Part shown: piece by piece, positions 1 to 6,753 of the stretch
Numbering within the stretch: position 1 is the stretch's first letter
Layout: each line of letters opens with the position of its first letter
Source: Acidimicrobiia bacterium
GTDB lineage: Bacteria; Actinomycetota; Acidimicrobiia; IMCC26256; JAENVU01
NCBI GenBank assembly: GCA_025357995.1
Contig: JANYLF010000159.1
Span: 1 to 19,290 of the forward strand
Reading direction: 5' to 3'
DNA length: 19,290 nt
Notes under the pieces: model-generated
Seen by the model: only the letters and a program-made list of their open reading frames with translations
Database searches by the model: none
What the model was told of the DNA's origin: nothing
Program-made: the position numbers and the translations under genes

Positions 1-99
1 GAGCCGCAAGAGCAGGCTCCGTCGCCGAGAACCGTTGATCTCCAGGCCCCGGTCGTCCCGGTCCCGGACCTCGAGCGGCCCGAGGATTCCGAACTCCAC
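1..99 (-). CDS. SARP/BTAD-type transcriptional regulator, N-terminal fragment
   Basis: Only the first 33 codons are inside the window; the gene runs off the left edge. The translation begins VEFGILGPLEVRDRD and continues to GSRRRSLLLRL. This is the typical opening of the winged-helix DNA-binding domain of SARP/AfsR-type activators (FxILGPLEV followed by a basic R-x-LL-x-L helix). A GTG at 97-99 is chosen as start because a strong AGGAGG lies 5 bases upstream. An in-frame ATG at 151-153 would add 18 residues that do not fit the family. Many such proteins carry a BTAD domain, and some also an NB-ARC/AAA ATPase and TPRs, but none of that is visible here. The gene is divergent from the cyclic-nucleotide-binding protein gene at 244. 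Confidence 0.8.
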   Translation of the reverse strand, partial: MEFGILGPLEVRDRDDRGLEINGSRRRSLLLRL

Positions 100-102
100 G
101 CG

Positions 103-111
103 CCCCTCCTC
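103..111 (-). promoter_or_regulatory. Ribosome binding site of the SARP-type regulator
   Basis: Read on the minus strand this is GAGGAGGGG, and its AGGAGG core ends 5 bases before the GTG at 97-99. It decides the start in favour of this GTG over the upstream in-frame ATG at 151-153. Confidence 0.7.
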
Positions 112-213
112 GGTCCTCTCGCAGCGGGCCGGGATCGTAGACGAGTCCACCATCAGGCCTGTTTCTCACGGCCTGCGGCGGGCTTGCAGGAAGCCGCAAG
201 GTCGTCCGTTCAC

Positions 214-227
214 GCTGTGAGCACAGC
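214..227. promoter_or_regulatory. Perfect inverted repeat in the divergent promoter region
   Basis: GCTGTG-AG-CACAGC is a perfect 6-base inverted repeat with a 2-base centre. It ends 16 bases before the ATG of the cyclic-nucleotide-binding gene. The surrounding 155-200 segment has more short arms (AGGCC...GGCCT, CTTGC...GCAAG). It could be an operator between two divergent genes or the base of a leader structure; the centre is too short for a normal hairpin loop. The function is inferred. Confidence 0.4.
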
Positions 228-243
228 AACCTTCGGGGGACCC

Positions 244-747
244 ATGATCGTGACCACCAACGAGACCCGGACCAACCAACTCGGCGGACTCGAACTCTTC
301 GCCGGTGTGAGCCGCGAGACGCTCGAACTCGTCGCGGCCCGCTGCATCGAGGTCGACATTCCCGCCGGACGCGAGTTGTGCCGCGAAGGCGAGCAGGCTC
401 GCGAGCTCGTGGTAGTGCTCGAGGGCCACGCCCAAGTGATGATCAAGGGCTACGAGATCGCGTACCTGGGTCCGGCGAGCTGCTTTGGCGAGATGGCGCT
501 CATCGACGGTCGCAAGCGGGCCGCGACCGTCACGGCCGCGACGCAGCTCCGGGCCCTCGTCTTCGACGCGGACGACTTTCATTTCCTACTGCGTGAACTC
601 CCGTCGTTCGCGCAGCGCATCCTCACCATGGTCGTCGGCCGCTTACGGCTGGCGAACTCTCAGCTCTCGGAGCGGGCCGGCGCGACGAACCGGTCCCCCA
701 GCCAGTGGTCGCCGCCGACCCGCTCCGCGAATCTGCCGACGCAATGA
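244..747 (+). CDS. Stand-alone cyclic nucleotide-binding domain protein (CRP/FNR sensor-domain fold)
   Basis: The product has 167 residues. Residues about 15-135 form one cNMP-binding beta-roll: an opening LELFAGVSRETLELVA helix, a GREL-REGE turn, and the phosphate-binding cassette FGEMALIDGRKRAATV with the two residues that normally hold the cyclic phosphate and ribose (Glu83 and Arg92). An alpha helix follows (about 111-142). There is no helix-turn-helix after it, so this is not a CRP-type DNA-binding regulator as it stands. The last 25 residues are Ser/Pro/Thr-rich and look disordered. The ATG at 244 follows a GGGGGA purine run and is preferred to an in-frame ATG at 184. It may bind cAMP/cGMP and act through a partner; no output domain is visible. 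Confidence 0.85.
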   Translation: MIVTTNETRTNQLGGLELFAGVSRETLELVAARCIEVDIPAGRELCREGEQARELVVVLEGHAQVMIKGYEIAYLGPASCFGEMALIDGRKRAATVTAATQLRALVFDADDFHFLLRELPSFAQRILTMVVGRLRLANSQLSERAGATNRSPSQWSPPTRSANLPTQ

Positions 748-1002
748 ACCCATCACCGCTGTGCGCGACCAAGGACAGGGGCGCACGACGGATCTCGAAG
801 GTCCGGGGATATCCGATGCCGTGTGGTGCCCCAAACCGAACGGCAGGGCAGGATCCCCGGGCTTCCGGAACCCCCACGCGTTGGCGTCGAGCGACGACTC
901 ACCGAGGCGTGGCGGACCTTGGCGTTCTGCGCGACGGACCGGTACCTTGACGCCGCGCCGAGGTTGCCGTGACCGATGGATCACTCGGAGGGTAGGACGA
1001 AG
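748..1002. other. Intergenic leader before the GMC oxidase fusion gene
   Basis: A 255-base stretch with no convincing coding frame; the open frames crossing it lack the strong third-position GC bias seen in neighbouring genes. It holds small palindromes (GGATATCC at 807-814 and TTCCGGAA at 863-870) and a TTGACG at 947-952 that could be a -35 box, although no good -10 follows. It probably contains the promoter of the downstream gene. Confidence 0.45.
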
Positions 1003-4000
1003 ATGGAACGCATCGCGACACCGTTGGAGGACCTCGACGATCACTACACCGTCGTCGTTATCGGGTCCGGGTACGGAGCGTCGGTCGCGGCGTCACGACT
1101 CGCCCGAGCCGGACAGCGGGTCGCGGTCTTCGAGCGCGGCCGCGAGATCCTGCCCGGCGACTACCCCGACACCATGCTCAAAGCCGCGACGCAGCTCCAG
1201 GTCCAGACACCCAAGGGCCACCACGGAGACCGCAGTTCGTTGTTCTCCTTCCACGTAGGCGACGACATCAGCGTGCTCTCGGGCTGCGGTCTCGGCGGCA
1301 CCTCGCTCATCAACGCGAACGTGGCCCTCGAAGCGGACGCGCGCGTCTTCGCCGATGGCTGGCCGCACGCCTTGGCGAACGACACCGACGGTCGGTTCCA
1401 CGCTGGAGTGGATCGCGCTCGCGCCATGCTCGGCACCAACGAGCTGCCGTCGACGGAGACGCCCGCGAAGCTCGCGGCGCTCGAACGCGTCGGCCGGGCG
1501 CTCGGCCACGAAGCCCGTCGCGCGCCGATCAATGTGACGTTCACGCCCACGCGGAATCCGGCCGGAGTCGACCAACCCGCGTGCACCGGATGCGGCGACT
1601 GCGTGACCGGATGCAACGAGGGCGCGAAGAACACGCTGCTCATGAATTATCTCCCGGACGCGGTCCGCCACGGCGCGTCGATCTTCACCGAGGTCGACGT
1701 GCGCCACGTCGTGCGCGCCCACGATCGGTGGGCGGTCACGATCCGGCCGCTCGACAGCACCCGCGAACAGTTCGACGGCGCCGACGACATCATCGTCTCC
1801 GCCGACGTCGTGGTTCTCGGCGCCGGATCACTCGGGAGCACCGAGATCCTGTTGCGATCCCGGGCGCAGGGCCTCGGCGTCTCCGAGATGCTCGGAACCC
1901 ATTTCTCCGGCAATGGCGACGTCGTCGGGTTCTCCTACGTCGGCTCCGATCCGGTGCACGGCGTGGGTCACGGCGCGAATCCGGCCGGCCGGCGGCCATC
2001 GGTCGGACCGACGATCACCGGCGTGATTGACCTTCGCGACGACTTCCTCCCGCACAGCATGATCCTCGAAGAGGGCGCCGTCCCCGGCGCGATAGCGACC
2101 CTGTTCCCGGTGGCCATGGCCACGGCCGCCACCACCGAGGATGTGGACCCCGACTTCATCGAGGGCTTGCGCAAGGGTGCGTACGGCGGTCCCGCCGATC
2201 ACACGACCACGTTCCTCGTGATGGGCCACGACGACGCGAACGGACGCCTCCTGCTCGACGACGATGAGCGGCTGCGCATCCTGTGGGACGGCGTGGGCGA
2301 CCAACCGAACGCGAAGCACGCGAGCACCACATTGCAACGCGCGAGCGACGCGCTCGGCGGCCGCTACGTGGCCAATCCCGCGTGGGCCGAGGACCAGGAT
2401 CACCCACTCGTGACCGCGCACCCGCTCGGAGGATGCCCGATGGCGGAGGACGCGACCGGTGGCGTGGTCGACGAGCGTGGGCGCGTCTTCTCCGCGCCGA
2501 ACGGCACCGCCGTACACGACGGTCTGTACGTGATGGACGCCTCCGTAATTCCACGCGCGCTCGGCGTCAACCCGCTGCTCACGATCACGGGTCTGGCCGA
2601 GCGCGCGAGCTTGCTGCTCGCGGAGGATCGCGGTTGGACCGTCGACTTCGAACACGTGGCCACCGCCCCCCAGCCGGCGGCCGAGACCGAATCGCTCGAG
2701 TTCACCGAGCGGATGAAGGGATGGATCGCGGCCGTGGGCGGCGACCCGTCGGAGCTCGACTACGAGACCGCCGTTGATCGGGGCGAGCGCGACGGCAACG
2801 AGTTCGAGTTCGTGCTCACCATCGTCGCGAACGACGTGCATCGCGTGCTCGCCGATCCCGGAACACCGTCGGTGGCATTCGGGACCGCGACTGCTCCGGC
2901 CCTGGACGCCCGCCCGCTCACCGTGGCCGGCGGTGAGTTCGCGTTCTGGGAACCGGCCGACCAACCCGATGTGCAACACATGGTCTACCGGCTGCCACTC
3001 GCCGCCGACGACGGCCGCGAGTGGTTCATGGTCGGTCACAAGATCATCGATCGGGGTCGACTGCGCGACCTCTGGCACGACACCACCACGCTGTTCGTCG
3101 ACATCCACTCCGGGACCGACGCCACCGGTCCCATCGCGTTCAAGGGGGTCCTGCGCGTCTCGATCGCCGACTTCTCCCATCAGCTGCGCACCATGACGGT
3201 GGGCAACGCTCGTTCGGAATCGCAACGGCTCTCGCTGCTCGCCCAGTTCGGCACGAAGTTCGCCGGCAACCTGTTCGACCACTACGGGGGCGTGTTCGGA
3301 TCGCTCACGCCGCTCGACCGAGACGCGCCACCGCGTGTGAAGCGGCCGCTGCGCTGCGGCGTCCCCGAAGTCCACCACGTGACTACCGAAGACGACGTCG
3401 AGCTGCAACTGCTCCGCTACCGCGGCGGCGATCGCGGCCCGGTGGTCCTCGTGCACGGCATGGGAGCGTCGAGTCGCCTGTTCACGATCGACACCATCGA
3501 GACGAACCTCACCGAGTACCTCTGGGAAGAAGGATTCGACGTGTGGCTCGTCGACTGGCGCGGCAGCATTCTCGTGCCGGCATCGCAGGGCTCGTTCGAC
3601 GCCGACGACTGCGCCCGCTACGACTACCCCGCCGCATCGCAACGCATCCGCGAACTCACGGGCGCCGACGGCTTGCACTGGATCGCGCACTGCGTCGGCT
3701 CGATCACGTTCTTCATGTCGTTGCTGCAAGGACTCGAAGACGTGAAGAGCGTGGTGGCACTCCAGGTGGCCGCTCATCCCATCCCGCCCCGGATGACGCG
3801 CCTTAAATGCGGACTCCACGTGCCCGACGTTCTCGACCATCTCGGGATCAACTCGCTCTCGGCCGAGACGTACGGTGAGGGCCTCGCCGACCGAGCGTTC
3901 AACGCCGCGCTGCGCCTCACACCAGGCTTACCCCGCGGGGAACGTTGTTCGAGCGCGGTGTGCTTACGTTGCACGTTTCTGTACTCGTTGTGTTGGCGCC

Positions 4001-4374
4001 ACGCCAACCTCAACTCCGCGACGCACGACGCGATCCACGAGATGATGGGGATCGCCAACATGGAGATGATGAGTCATCTCGCACGGTGCGCGATCCACGG
4101 CCGCCTCCTCGACGTGAAGGGCGGCGACACCTACCTACCCCACTTCGATCGGCTCTCGATGCCGATCACGTTGATCCAGGGGAAGGAGAACCAGGTCTGG
4201 AGACAAGCGGCCACCGAGACCACCTACGACCAGCTGGTGCAGCAGTTCGGGCCGGACAACTACCGCCACCACGTGGTTCCCGGGTACGGGCATCTCGACA
4301 CGGTGTTCGGCAAGGACGCGGTGCATGACACCTATCCGCTCATGCTCGGTCACCTGGATCGCGCCGGCGCGTAG
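1003..4374 (+). CDS. GMC (cholesterol oxidase-like) oxidoreductase fused to an alpha/beta hydrolase
   Basis: The product has 1123 residues, about twice the length of a normal GMC oxidase. Residues 17-40 are an FAD Rossmann motif (VVVIGSGYGAS), followed by the GCGLGGTSLINANVALE flavin signature. A CX2CX2CX3C cluster lies at Cys194, 197, 200 and 204. The GMC C-terminal region carries HPLGGC (His473) and GVNPLLTITGLAERA with Asn523 as candidate active-site residues. About 560-790 is a linker or substrate domain that I do not recognise. From about 795 an alpha/beta hydrolase begins, with VVLVHGMG (oxyanion His818), AHCVGS at the nucleophile elbow (Cys897 instead of Ser) and a C-terminal GYGHLD (His1097). 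The expected reaction is FAD-dependent oxidation of a sterol or other large alcohol, coupled to acyl or ester chemistry. An ATG at 976 is also in frame, but 1003 is better placed after GGAGGGTAGGA. Confidence 0.93.
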   Translation: MERIATPLEDLDDHYTVVVIGSGYGASVAASRLARAGQRVAVFERGREILPGDYPDTMLKAATQLQVQTPKGHHGDRSSLFSFHVGDDISVLSGCGLGGTSLINANVALEADARVFADGWPHALANDTDGRFHAGVDRARAMLGTNELPSTETPAKLAALERVGRALGHEARRAPINVTFTPTRNPAGVDQPACTGCGDCVTGCNEGAKNTLLMNYLPDAVRHGASIFTEVDVRHVVRAHDRWAVTIRPLDSTREQFDGADDIIVSADVVVLGAGSLGSTEILLRSRAQGLGVSEMLGTHFSGNGDVVGFSYVGSDPVHGVGHGANPAGRRPSVGPTITGVIDLRDDFLPHSMILEEGAVPGAIATLFPVAMATAATTEDVDPDFIEGLRKGAYGGPADHTTTFLVMGHDDANGRLLLDDDERLRILWDGVGDQPNAKHASTTLQRASDALGGRYVANPAWAEDQDHPLVTAHPLGGCPMAEDATGGVVDERGRVFSAPNGTAVHDGLYVMDASVIPRALGVNPLLTITGLAERASLLLAEDRGWTVDFEHVATAPQPAAETESLEFTERMKGWIAAVGGDPSELDYETAVDRGERDGNEFEFVLTIVANDVHRVLADPGTPSVAFGTATAPALDARPLTVAGGEFAFWEPADQPDVQHMVYRLPLAADDGREWFMVGHKIIDRGRLRDLWHDTTTLFVDIHSGTDATGPIAFKGVLRVSIADFSHQLRTMTVGNARSESQRLSLLAQFGTKFAGNLFDHYGGVFGSLTPLDRDAPPRVKRPLRCGVPEVHHVTTEDDVELQLLRYRGGDRGPVVLVHGMGASSRLFTIDTIETNLTEYLWEEGFDVWLVDWRGSILVPASQGSFDADDCARYDYPAASQRIRELTGADGLHWIAHCVGSITFFMSLLQGLEDVKSVVALQVAAHPIPPRMTRLKCGLHVPDVLDHLGINSLSAETYGEGLADRAFNAALRLTPGLPRGERCSSAVCLRCTFLYSLCWRHANLNSATHDAIHEMMGIANMEMMSHLARCAIHGRLLDVKGGDTYLPHFDRLSMPITLIQGKENQVWRQAATETTYDQLVQQFGPDNYRHHVVPGYGHLDTVFGKDAVHDTYPLMLGHLDRAGA

Positions 4375-4377
4375 CGG

Positions 4378-5055
4378 TTACTCCTCGGAGTTGTCCGCGG
4401 CGTTCTGCAACCCCGCGGCGTAGACCGCCGCCTGCGTGCGCCGTTCCATGCCGAGCTTGGTGAGCAGATTGGAGACGTAGTTCTTCACCGTCTTCTCGGC
4501 CAGGTGAATCCGTTCGCCAATCTGGCGGTTGGTGAGTCCTTCGGCGATCAGCGCGAGCACCTTGCGCTCCTGGCCAGTGAGCGACGCGAGCCGCTCGTCT
4601 TCCTCCGGCGGCGTCCGCAACCGCTCGAGCACGCGCGCGGTCACGGCGGGATCGAGTAGCGACTGTCCGGCGGCAACCCGCACGATGGCGTCGACGATGT
4701 CGGGGCCCTTGATCTGTTTCAGCAGATACCCGGACGCGCCGGCCATGATCGCTTGGAACAGCGCCTCGTCGTCCGAGAACGACGTGAGCATCAGGCATTG
4801 GATCTCGGGATGGCGCGACCGCACGTCGCGACACACCGATACGCCGTCTCCATCGGGCAGGCGGACGTCGAGCACGGCCACATCGGGACGCGTCGGAGGG
4901 ATCCGCGACATCGCCTCTTCGGCAGTTCCGGCTTCGCCGACCACCTCGATCCGGCCGGAGTCCTCGAGCAGGTCGCGCAGTCCGCGCCGCACGATCTCAT
5001 GATCGTCGAGCAAGAACACGCGGATGCGTTGAGGCTCGCTCTCGTTGTCCGTCAC
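4378..5055 (-). CDS. NarL/FixJ-family response regulator, DevR/DosR-like
   Basis: The product has 225 residues. The receiver domain (about 11-130) has acidic pocket Asp17-Asp18, phosphoacceptor Asp63 in AVLDVRLPDGDG, Thr91 and Lys113. The LuxR-type HTH (about 157-215) reads LTGQERKVLALIAEGLTN and then LAEKTVKNYVSNLLTKLGMERRTQAA. That stretch is nearly the DNA-recognition segment of mycobacterial DevR/DosR, including the Lys-Thr-Val-Lys-Asn contact residues. It should bind DNA as a dimer when phosphorylated, and its obvious partner is the divergent histidine kinase. The start is the GTG at 5053-5055, preceded by GGAGG 7 bases upstream; in-frame starts at 5073 and 5091 lack a good site. It ends 3 bases from the GMC fusion stop, tail to tail. 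The identity as a true hypoxia regulator is inferred from similarity only. Confidence 0.93.
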   Translation of the reverse strand: MTDNESEPQRIRVFLLDDHEIVRRGLRDLLEDSGRIEVVGEAGTAEEAMSRIPPTRPDVAVLDVRLPDGDGVSVCRDVRSRHPEIQCLMLTSFSDDEALFQAIMAGASGYLLKQIKGPDIVDAIVRVAAGQSLLDPAVTARVLERLRTPPEEDERLASLTGQERKVLALIAEGLTNRQIGERIHLAEKTVKNYVSNLLTKLGMERRTQAAVYAAGLQNAADNSEE

Positions 5056-5062
5056 GTCTGGA

Positions 5063-5067
5063 CCTCC
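5063..5067 (-). promoter_or_regulatory. Ribosome binding site of the DevR-like regulator
   Basis: GGAGG on the minus strand, 7 bases before the GTG at 5053-5055. It fixes the start and leaves only 38 bases between the start codons of the regulator and the divergent kinase. Confidence 0.7.
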
Positions 5068-5088
5068 GGTCATCAACCCGCAAGACTG

Positions 5089-5096
5089 CACCGGTG
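5089..5096. promoter_or_regulatory. Palindrome overlapping the kinase start codon
   Basis: CACCGGTG is a perfect 8-base palindrome that contains the GTG start (5094-5096) of the histidine kinase and lies in the 38-base gap between the two divergent genes. It could be an operator for shared control, or chance in GC-rich DNA. Confidence 0.25.
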
Positions 5097-6284
5097 ACAG
5101 TGGCCTGGGACGCGAATGCGCCGCTGAACCGCTTGCTCGATGCCATGCTCGCTGTGGCTTCCGATCTGAGCCTACCGGTGGTGTTGCGCCAGATCGTCGA
5201 GTCCGCGTCCGTGCTCGTCGACGCCCGCTTCGGTGCGCTCGGCGTGATGGGAGCCGATGGGCGATTGTCGGAGTTCGTGAACACCGGCCTCGACGAGCAC
5301 ACCGTCTCCCTGATCGGACCGCTCCCCGAAGGTCGCGGCATTCTCGGGCGGCTGATCACCCACCCCGAGCCCTTGCGACTGCGTGATCTCGCCGCGCACC
5401 CGGACTCGTTCGGTTTCCCTTCGCACCACCCCGAGATGCACTCGTTCCTGGGTGTGCCGATCCGAGTGCGCGACGTTGTCTTCGGGAACCTGTACCTCTG
5501 CGAGAAGCGTTCCGCGGCGGAGTTCACCGCAGAAGACGAAGCCCTCGCGATCACGCTCGCCTCCGCGGCCGGCGTCGCGATCGAGAACGCACGACTGCAC
5601 CACCAGCTCCAGGAACTCGTGGTGCTCGAAGACCGCGAACGGATCGCCCGTGATCTCCACGACAAGGTGATCCAACAACTCTTCGCGACGGGCATGTCGC
5701 TTCAGGGCGCCGCACACCTCGTCGACGACGACGGATTGGCTCGACGGTTGAGCCAGGCCGTCGACGACCTGGACGCGACGATCCGCGAGATCCGCAACAC
5801 GATCTTCGCGCTGCACGCGCCCACCATCGGGCTGCACGCGGAGCTGCTCACGGTCGTGACCGAGCTCGACGAACGGCTCGGCGTCACGACGCGGCTGCAC
5901 GTCGAAGGCCCCATCGATCACGCGATCCCGCCGACCGTGGCGGAGCACGTGACCGCGGTCGTGCGCGAAGCGGTCTCGAACGCCGCTCGCCATGGTGGAG
6001 CGTCCCGGATCGACGTCTTGGTACGTGCCGACGCGGATTGTGCGGTGCGAGTGGCCGACGACGGCACCGGTATCACCTCCGATGTCGGACCGAGCCCGGC
6101 TCCCGACACGCCGGCGACGACGATGAGCGGCAACGGCCTCGTGAACCTGCACCACCGCGCCCGGTCGCTCGGCGGAACGCTCGTGGTCACCCGGCGAAAC
6201 GAAGGCGGAACGCTCCTCGAGTGGGTGGTGCCACTCGAAGCCACAGAGCGCGGAGTTGGGTCCGACGACGTGCCCGAATTGTGA
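5094..6284 (+). CDS. GAF-domain sensor histidine kinase, DevS/DosT-like (HisKA_3)
   Basis: The product has 396 residues, with no membrane segment. It has one GAF domain (about 24-168), a HisKA_3 dimerisation domain with RERIARDLHDKVIQQLF (His189 is the expected phosphorylation site), and an HATPase domain with an N-box (REAVSNAARHG, Asn296), a G1 box (DDGTGI) and a G2 box (GNGLVNLHHRA). DevS and DosT of mycobacteria carry two GAFs; this protein has one. In the GAF, GFPSHHPEM aligns with the DevS stretch around haem-ligand His149, so His112 is the candidate ligand; Tyr134 matches DevS Tyr171. Such kinases sense O2, NO or CO through haem and phosphorylate DevR. The GTG at 5094 is preferred, with 5100 as an alternative; neither has a clear ribosome binding site. 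Divergent from its likely regulator. Confidence 0.93.
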   Translation: MTVAWDANAPLNRLLDAMLAVASDLSLPVVLRQIVESASVLVDARFGALGVMGADGRLSEFVNTGLDEHTVSLIGPLPEGRGILGRLITHPEPLRLRDLAAHPDSFGFPSHHPEMHSFLGVPIRVRDVVFGNLYLCEKRSAAEFTAEDEALAITLASAAGVAIENARLHHQLQELVVLEDRERIARDLHDKVIQQLFATGMSLQGAAHLVDDDGLARRLSQAVDDLDATIREIRNTIFALHAPTIGLHAELLTVVTELDERLGVTTRLHVEGPIDHAIPPTVAEHVTAVVREAVSNAARHGGASRIDVLVRADADCAVRVADDGTGITSDVGPSPAPDTPATTMSGNGLVNLHHRARSLGGTLVVTRRNEGGTLLEWVVPLEATERGVGSDDVPEL

Positions 6285-6333
6285 CCTCCGGCCCTGATCA
6301 CGGCACCCGATTCCGGCCGACGATGGTGGGACT

Positions 6334-6747
6334 GTGTTCATCGACGACTTCGTACCCGTGGCCAGCAGCCTGCTCATCGCGAATGCGTGCCTGCTCTCGC
6401 ATGGCGACGACATCGCACGCGAGGCCGCGCTCGACATCGTTCCGCACGCCTCGCTCATGCTGGGCCCGGCGCGCGCTCGATCGGACAGCCTCGTGGTCCC
6501 GCTGGTGTGGTCGACGAGTGGCCGGACTCCGTTCGTCGAGCTCCAGGGCGACCTCCAGACCGGACGTCTCGGTCCCGAGTCCACCCACTTGAGTCTGAGC
6601 GCGTCGTGTCAGCTGGCAGTGGATCCGCCCGGCCATCGTGCGCAGGAGGCGGCGGCACGTCGGGCCGCGGAACAGTCGGTACGCGCGTTTCTCGAACGCG
6701 TCGGCGAGGCGTTGGAACGGCGGTCGCGCCCGATCGGCCTCGCGTAG
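6334..6747 (+). CDS. Small SRPBCC-like protein of unknown role
   Basis: The product has 137 residues, beginning at GTG 6334 after a GGTGGG sequence and 49 bases behind the kinase. It reads as a mixed beta protein: VVPLVWSTSG, PFVELQGDLQTG and THLSLSASCQL strands, followed by a C-terminal amphipathic helix (AAEQSVRAFLERVGEALE). The pattern W..plf.el.gdl...lgp..T.Lsls plus a final helix resembles short actinobacterial SRPBCC-type (START-fold) proteins, which bind hydrophobic ligands. No catalytic residues are evident. It may belong to the same transcript as the kinase. It ends 6 bases from the convergent DegT-like gene. The fold assignment is by eye and moderate; the function is unknown. Confidence 0.65.
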   Translation: MFIDDFVPVASSLLIANACLLSHGDDIAREAALDIVPHASLMLGPARARSDSLVVPLVWSTSGRTPFVELQGDLQTGRLGPESTHLSLSASCQLAVDPPGHRAQEAAARRAAEQSVRAFLERVGEALERRSRPIGLA

Positions 6748-6753
6748 AGCCGA

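Noticed and set aside
228..246. A DevR/DosR box-like TTCGGGGGACC near the start of the cNMP-binding gene
   Set aside because: It resembles only one half-site and with an inserted GG; the second half is missing, so it is no better than chance in GC-rich DNA.
748..1002. A small gene between the cNMP-binding gene and the GMC fusion
   Set aside because: The open frames there lack a strong third-position GC bias, ribosome binding sites and recognisable sequence.
1582..1614. CX2CX2CX3C in the GMC domain read as a functional 4Fe-4S ferredoxin cluster
   Set aside because: The four cysteines are present, but a single such set with no typical cluster-binding Pro and no partner domain does not prove a cluster; it is reported only as a motif.
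1828..3840. A 670-codon open frame on the minus strand inside the GMC fusion gene
   Set aside because: It lies entirely opposite a gene with full family motifs; the antisense translation has no recognisable domain and is Arg/Val/His-rich, as expected for a shadow of high-GC coding DNA.
5172..6584. A 470-codon open frame on the minus strand covering the kinase
   Set aside because: It is antisense to the GAF/HisKA_3/HATPase gene and carries no domain motif of its own.
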